A stretch of DNA of 17,003 nt. Source: an uncultured Oscillospiraceae bacterium. GTDB taxonomy: Bacteria > Bacillota > Clostridia > Oscillospirales > Oscillospiraceae. Under the pieces are notes generated by a model, which worked only from the letters and a program-made list of their open reading frames with translations, made no database searches and was not told where the DNA came from. The translations under genes and the position numbers were made by a program. Location: contig CAJTUD010000060.1 in assembly GCA_910579725.1 (NCBI GenBank), positions 1-17,003 of the forward strand, given 5' to 3'. Position 1 is the first letter of the stretch; each line of letters starts with the position of its first letter. Shown here piece by piece: positions 14,252 through 17,003 of the stretch.

Positions 14252-15397
14252 ATGAAAAAACTGCGGGTCATGAGCGTATTCGGCACCCGGCCGGAGGCCA
14301 TCAAGATGGCTCCTCTGGTCAGGGAGCTGGCGGGGAGGGAGGAGATCGAGTCCATCTGCTGCGTCACCGCCCAGCACCGGGAGATGCTCGACAGCGTGCT
14401 GAAGGTCTTTGACCTGAAGCCGGACTGGGATCTGGACATCATGACCCCCCGGCAGACCCTCAGCACCATTACCAGCAAGTGCCTGACCGGCATGGACGAG
14501 GCCATCGACGCCCTCAAGCCGGATATGATCCTGGTCCACGGGGACACCTCCACCACCTTCGCGGGCGCTCTGTCCGCCTTTTACCACCAGGTGCCCGTGG
14601 GGCACGTGGAGGCGGGACTGCGCACCTATGACAAGTACTCCCCCTATCCCGAGGAGATGAACCGGAAGCTGGTGACGGCCATCGCGGACCTGTACTTCTG
14701 TCCCACGGAGAACAACCGGGAAAATCTGCGGAAGGAGGCCGTTACCGAGGGGGTGTTCGTCACCGGCAACACGGTGATCGACGCGCTGAAAACCACCGTA
14801 AGGGAGGACTATGTCTTCGCCGCGGAGGAGCTCAACCGGCTGCCCTTCGCCAGCAAAAAGATCCTCCTTGTCACCTGCCACCGCCGGGAAAACTACGGCC
14901 AGCCCATGGAGGATATCATGTCCGCCCTGGCCCACATCGCCCGCAGCCGTCAGGATGTGGAGATGGTCTATCCGGTCCATCTCAGTCCCGTGGTGCAGGA
15001 GTGCGCGAAAAAGCATCTGGCGGGGATTGCCAACGTGCATCTCACCGCGCCTCTGGCGGCGGACGAGATGCACAACCTGATGGCCCGGTGCTATCTGGTG
15101 CTCACCGACTCCGGCGGACTTCAGGAGGAGGCTCCCGCCCTGGGCAAGCCGGTGCTGGTGCTCCGCCGGGAGACGGAGCGTCCCGAGGCCATGGCTGCGG
15201 GAACGGTGAAGCTGGCGGGAGTGAAGTATGACGACATCGTGTCCATGACCCGGCAGCTGATTACGGACCCCGCCGCCTACGAGGCCATGGCCCGCGCGGT
15301 GAATCCCTACGGCGACGGCAGCGCCTGCCGCCGGATTGCCGACGCCATCCTGTGGAAGTTCGGCAGAGGGGAAAAGCCGGAGGATTTCCGGCCCTGA
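14252..15397 (+). CDS. wecB: UDP-N-acetylglucosamine 2-epimerase (non-hydrolysing)
   Basis: WecB/MnaA interconverts UDP-GlcNAc and UDP-ManNAc, the donor for the teichoic-acid linkage unit or other ManNAc-containing glycans. The 381-residue protein has the GT-B-like epimerase motifs: FGTRPEAIKMAPL (10-22, with K18), VHGDTSTT (95-102, D98), HVEAGLRT (118-125, E120), PEEMNR (133-138), GNTVIDAL (172-179), CHRREN (209-214, H210) and DSGGLQEEAPALGKP (286-300). The usual THRREN has Cys for Thr, a mild change. The start is one base after the tagO stop (TGACATG), so the two are coupled and probably act in one pathway. Length is normal and it is cytoplasmic. Confidence 0.96.
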   Translation: MKKLRVMSVFGTRPEAIKMAPLVRELAGREEIESICCVTAQHREMLDSVLKVFDLKPDWDLDIMTPRQTLSTITSKCLTGMDEAIDALKPDMILVHGDTSTTFAGALSAFYHQVPVGHVEAGLRTYDKYSPYPEEMNRKLVTAIADLYFCPTENNRENLRKEAVTEGVFVTGNTVIDALKTTVREDYVFAAEELNRLPFASKKILLVTCHRRENYGQPMEDIMSALAHIARSRQDVEMVYPVHLSPVVQECAKKHLAGIANVHLTAPLAADEMHNLMARCYLVLTDSGGLQEEAPALGKPVLVLRRETERPEAMAAGTVKLAGVKYDDIVSMTRQLITDPAAYEAMARAVNPYGDGSACRRIADAILWKFGRGEKPEDFRP

Positions 15398-15438
15398 ACC
15401 CGGGCCGCCGGAGGAAGAGGGAAAGGAGGGGCGCTTCC

Positions 15439-16206
15439 ATGGACAAAAAGCGGATGATATATGTGACCATGGGATTCGGCGTCCTTCTGCTGGTGGTGAT
15501 GGTCCTGCTGGTGTGGGGAAGCCGCCGCCAGTCCGGGGGAATCGTGCTGCCCGAGGGGCAGAGCGACGGCGGGGGCATGGAGGAAGAAAACAGCGACAGC
15601 CGTCTGAACATCATCTCCATCACGCCGGAGACGGTGGGGCCGGCCATCAGCGTCCTGGCCCGCCCCACCGCCTACAGCCGGACCCAGACGGTGGAAACCT
15701 TCTGGAGCGGCGGCAGCGGCCAGTCCTCCGCCCAGGTCTATGTCAGCGGCAGCCACACCCGGCTGGACACCGCCATGACCGACGGCAGCGTGCGGCACAC
15801 GCTGGTGGAGAGCGGGGAGACCTCTCTGACGGGGGTCTGGTACGACGATGAGACGGACTGGGTGCTGCTCCGCGCCGGTTCTCAGGACGGTGTGCCGGCG
15901 GCCGATCAGGCGGGGCGGATGCCCACCTATGAGACGGTCCGGGATCTGCCTGCGGCGGATATCGCCCAGGCGGACTACCGGGAGGCCCACGGCGGGCAGT
16001 GCATCTATGTGGAGACCCGGGACAAGGGGGACGGCTACCAGGACCGGTACTGGGTGCGGGTGGAGAACGGACTGCTGGCGGCCGCAGAGCGGCTGTGGAA
16101 GGGAGAAGTGGTGTACCGCTTCTCTGCCGGCGAGCCGGACATCTCGCCGCAGGAGGACAGTCTGTTTCTTCTGCCGGACGGCAGCGGACTGGAGGAGGCG
16201 GCCTGA
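15439..16206 (+). CDS. Membrane-anchored extracytoplasmic protein of unknown function
   Basis: I do not recognise this 255-residue protein. Residues 1-6 are basic (MDKKRM) and 7-27 form one hydrophobic helix (IYVTMGFGVLLLVVMVLLVWG), followed by SRRQSG, so it is probably a single-pass protein with its bulk outside. There is no lipobox Cys. A low-complexity linker (28-55, rich in G, E and S) leads to a domain of about 190 residues with short alternating strands (QVYVSGSHTRLDTAM; GVWYDDETDWVLL; RYWVRVENGLLAAAERLWKG). This pattern recalls the LolA/LppX/RseB-like fold, but that is only an impression. AAAGGAGG precedes ATG 15439. Its place after tagO-wecB suggests an envelope role (inference). Confidence 0.85.
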   Translation: MDKKRMIYVTMGFGVLLLVVMVLLVWGSRRQSGGIVLPEGQSDGGGMEEENSDSRLNIISITPETVGPAISVLARPTAYSRTQTVETFWSGGSGQSSAQVYVSGSHTRLDTAMTDGSVRHTLVESGETSLTGVWYDDETDWVLLRAGSQDGVPAADQAGRMPTYETVRDLPAADIAQADYREAHGGQCIYVETRDKGDGYQDRYWVRVENGLLAAAERLWKGEVVYRFSAGEPDISPQEDSLFLLPDGSGLEEAA

Positions 16207-16225
16207 AGCGAAGGAGGAATTTCGC

Positions 16226-16861
16226 GTGATACGGATACGGAGGGAGGAGGAAAAGGACTGCCGGACGGTGGAGGAAATCACCCGGCGGGCCTTCTATAAC
16301 CGCTATGTGCCGGGGTGCTGCGAGCACTATCTGGTCCGCGTCATGCGCGGCCACGAGGACTTTATTCCGGAGCTGGACCTTGTGCTGGAGCTGGACGGCC
16401 GGGTTGTGGGAAACATCATGTATACCAGGGCGCGGCTGGTTGACGAGGCGGGGACGGAGAAAAGCATCCTGACCTTCGGGCCCGTCAGCGTCGCGCCGGA
16501 GTACCAGAGGATGGGGTACGGGAAGCAGCTTATGGAGCGCTCCTTCCAGCAGGCGGTTTCTCTGGGCTACGATGTGATCGTCATTTTCGGCAGCCCGGCC
16601 AATTATGTAAGCCGGGGATTTCAAAGCTGCAAGAAGTTCAACGTCTGCCTGGAGGATGGAAAATTCCCGGCGGCGATGATGGTCAAGGAGCTTCTGCCCC
16701 GCGCGCTGGACGGCCGGAAGTGGTTCTATCACGGCAGCCCCGTCATGGACGTGGACGAGGAGGCCGCCCGGCGGTACGACGCCACGCTGGAAAAGCTGCC
16801 GAAGGAACACCGGCCCAGTCAGGAGGAATTCTATATCATGAGCCGGTCCTTCCTTGCCTGA
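16226..16861 (+). CDS. GNAT N-acetyltransferase (YhbS/COG3153-like)
   Basis: A 211-residue GNAT-fold enzyme with the acetyl-CoA loop QRMGYGK (94-100) after the strand TFGPVSVAPEY (83-93), and a second conserved stretch IFGSPANYVSRGFQS (120-134). The first 80 residues (AFYNRYVPG, a helix, then LVLELDGRVVGNIMY) and the long C-terminal extension fit the YhbS-like group of predicted acetyltransferases. The acceptor is unknown. The start is GTG 16226, chosen because AAGGAGG lies 8 nt upstream and no in-frame ATG fits; it is 19 nt after the preceding gene. It is the last gene of the trpS operon before a clear terminator. Base use matches its neighbours, unlike the other GNAT gene in the window. Confidence 0.88.
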   Translation: MIRIRREEEKDCRTVEEITRRAFYNRYVPGCCEHYLVRVMRGHEDFIPELDLVLELDGRVVGNIMYTRARLVDEAGTEKSILTFGPVSVAPEYQRMGYGKQLMERSFQQAVSLGYDVIVIFGSPANYVSRGFQSCKKFNVCLEDGKFPAAMMVKELLPRALDGRKWFYHGSPVMDVDEEAARRYDATLEKLPKEHRPSQEEFYIMSRSFLA

Positions 16862-16883
16862 CGCGGAAAACGATATACGTGAG

Positions 16884-16910
16884 AAAAGCTCCCCGGCCGG
16901 GGAGCTTTTT
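16884..16910 (+). terminator. Intrinsic terminator of the trpS operon
   Basis: A perfect 11-bp stem (AAAAGCTCCCC / GGGGAGCTTTT) with a GGCC loop and five T residues. It lies 22 nt after the GNAT stop and could also work on the minus strand because the stem begins with A residues. Confidence 0.88.
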
Positions 16911-16993
16911 CTGATGGATGACCGGCGGAAAGAAATTTTTGCCGGACATATAGCCGGCGCACTTGAGAAGAGGTAAAAAGGAGGGGAGGAAAA

Positions 16994-17003
16994 ATGGTGC
17001 GGG
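16994..17003 (+). CDS. Start of a further gene (cut by window)
   Basis: An ATG at 16994 is preceded by the strong ribosome site AGGAGGGGAGG about 5 nt upstream. Only three codons (Met-Val-Arg) are inside the window, so no product can be named. It follows the operon terminator and begins a separate unit. Confidence 0.45.

Noticed and set aside
12110..15073. Long minus-strand open frames opposite trpS, tagO and wecB
   Set aside because: They are antisense to strongly conserved enzymes, and their translations are His/Gly/Arg-rich with no motif.

Overview
The window looks like a chromosomal segment of a high-GC, spore-forming gut Firmicute, most likely an Oscillospiraceae-type clostridium. The clues are a clear Spo0A, DUF1540 and 4-Cys TSCPD proteins typical of Clostridia, strong Gram-positive Shine-Dalgarno sites, a clostridial-type MurC and a TagO/WecB pair. 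The species assignment is inference. Most genes are GC-rich; one 0.5 kb acetyltransferase gene (10956-11480) is clearly AT-rich.

Layout, left to right. (1) 1-3178, minus strand: a compact molybdenum-cofactor operon, transcribed moaA > moaC > MOSC protein > MoeA-like molybdopterin-binding protein > mogA (cut by the window edge), with overlapping or nearly touching genes. MPT synthase genes (moaD/moaE) are not present here. (2) 3448-4412, plus strand: a small DUF1540 Cys-rich protein followed by two half-length TauE/SafE (TSUP) membrane proteins whose genes overlap by 7 nt. (3) 4537-8025, minus strand: cca (tRNA CCA-adding enzyme) overlapping nfo (endonuclease IV), then a secreted coiled-coil M23 peptidase. 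A bidirectional hairpin at 4463-4493 separates it from block 2. (4) 8198-10771, plus strand: murC with its own promoter and a very strong terminator, a 435-bp gap with Spo0A-box-like sites, then spo0A. (5) 10956-11967: an AT-rich GNAT gene on the minus strand, divergent from a 4-Cys TSCPD protein. Each has a near-consensus promoter, with a short inverted repeat between them. (6) 12128-16861, plus strand: an operon trpS > tagO-like > wecB > membrane-anchored protein of unknown function > GNAT acetyltransferase, ending in a clear terminator. The start of one more gene lies at the right edge.

How the genes work together: block 1 makes and handles molybdopterin for molybdo- or tungstoenzymes encoded elsewhere. 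TagO and WecB supply lipid-linked GlcNAc and ManNAc for wall polymers; MurC makes UDP-MurNAc-L-Ala and the M23 protein remodels peptidoglycan, so cell-envelope work recurs across the window. Spo0A is the master switch for sporulation. Most of the window is ordinary core genome. The items most worth a second look are the Cys4 tail on the MoeA-like protein, the split TSUP pair, the foreign-looking GNAT, the altered acidic pocket and 0A-box cluster of spo0A, and the uncharacterised anchored protein in the tagO-wecB operon. I did not see a clearly new defence or mobile system.
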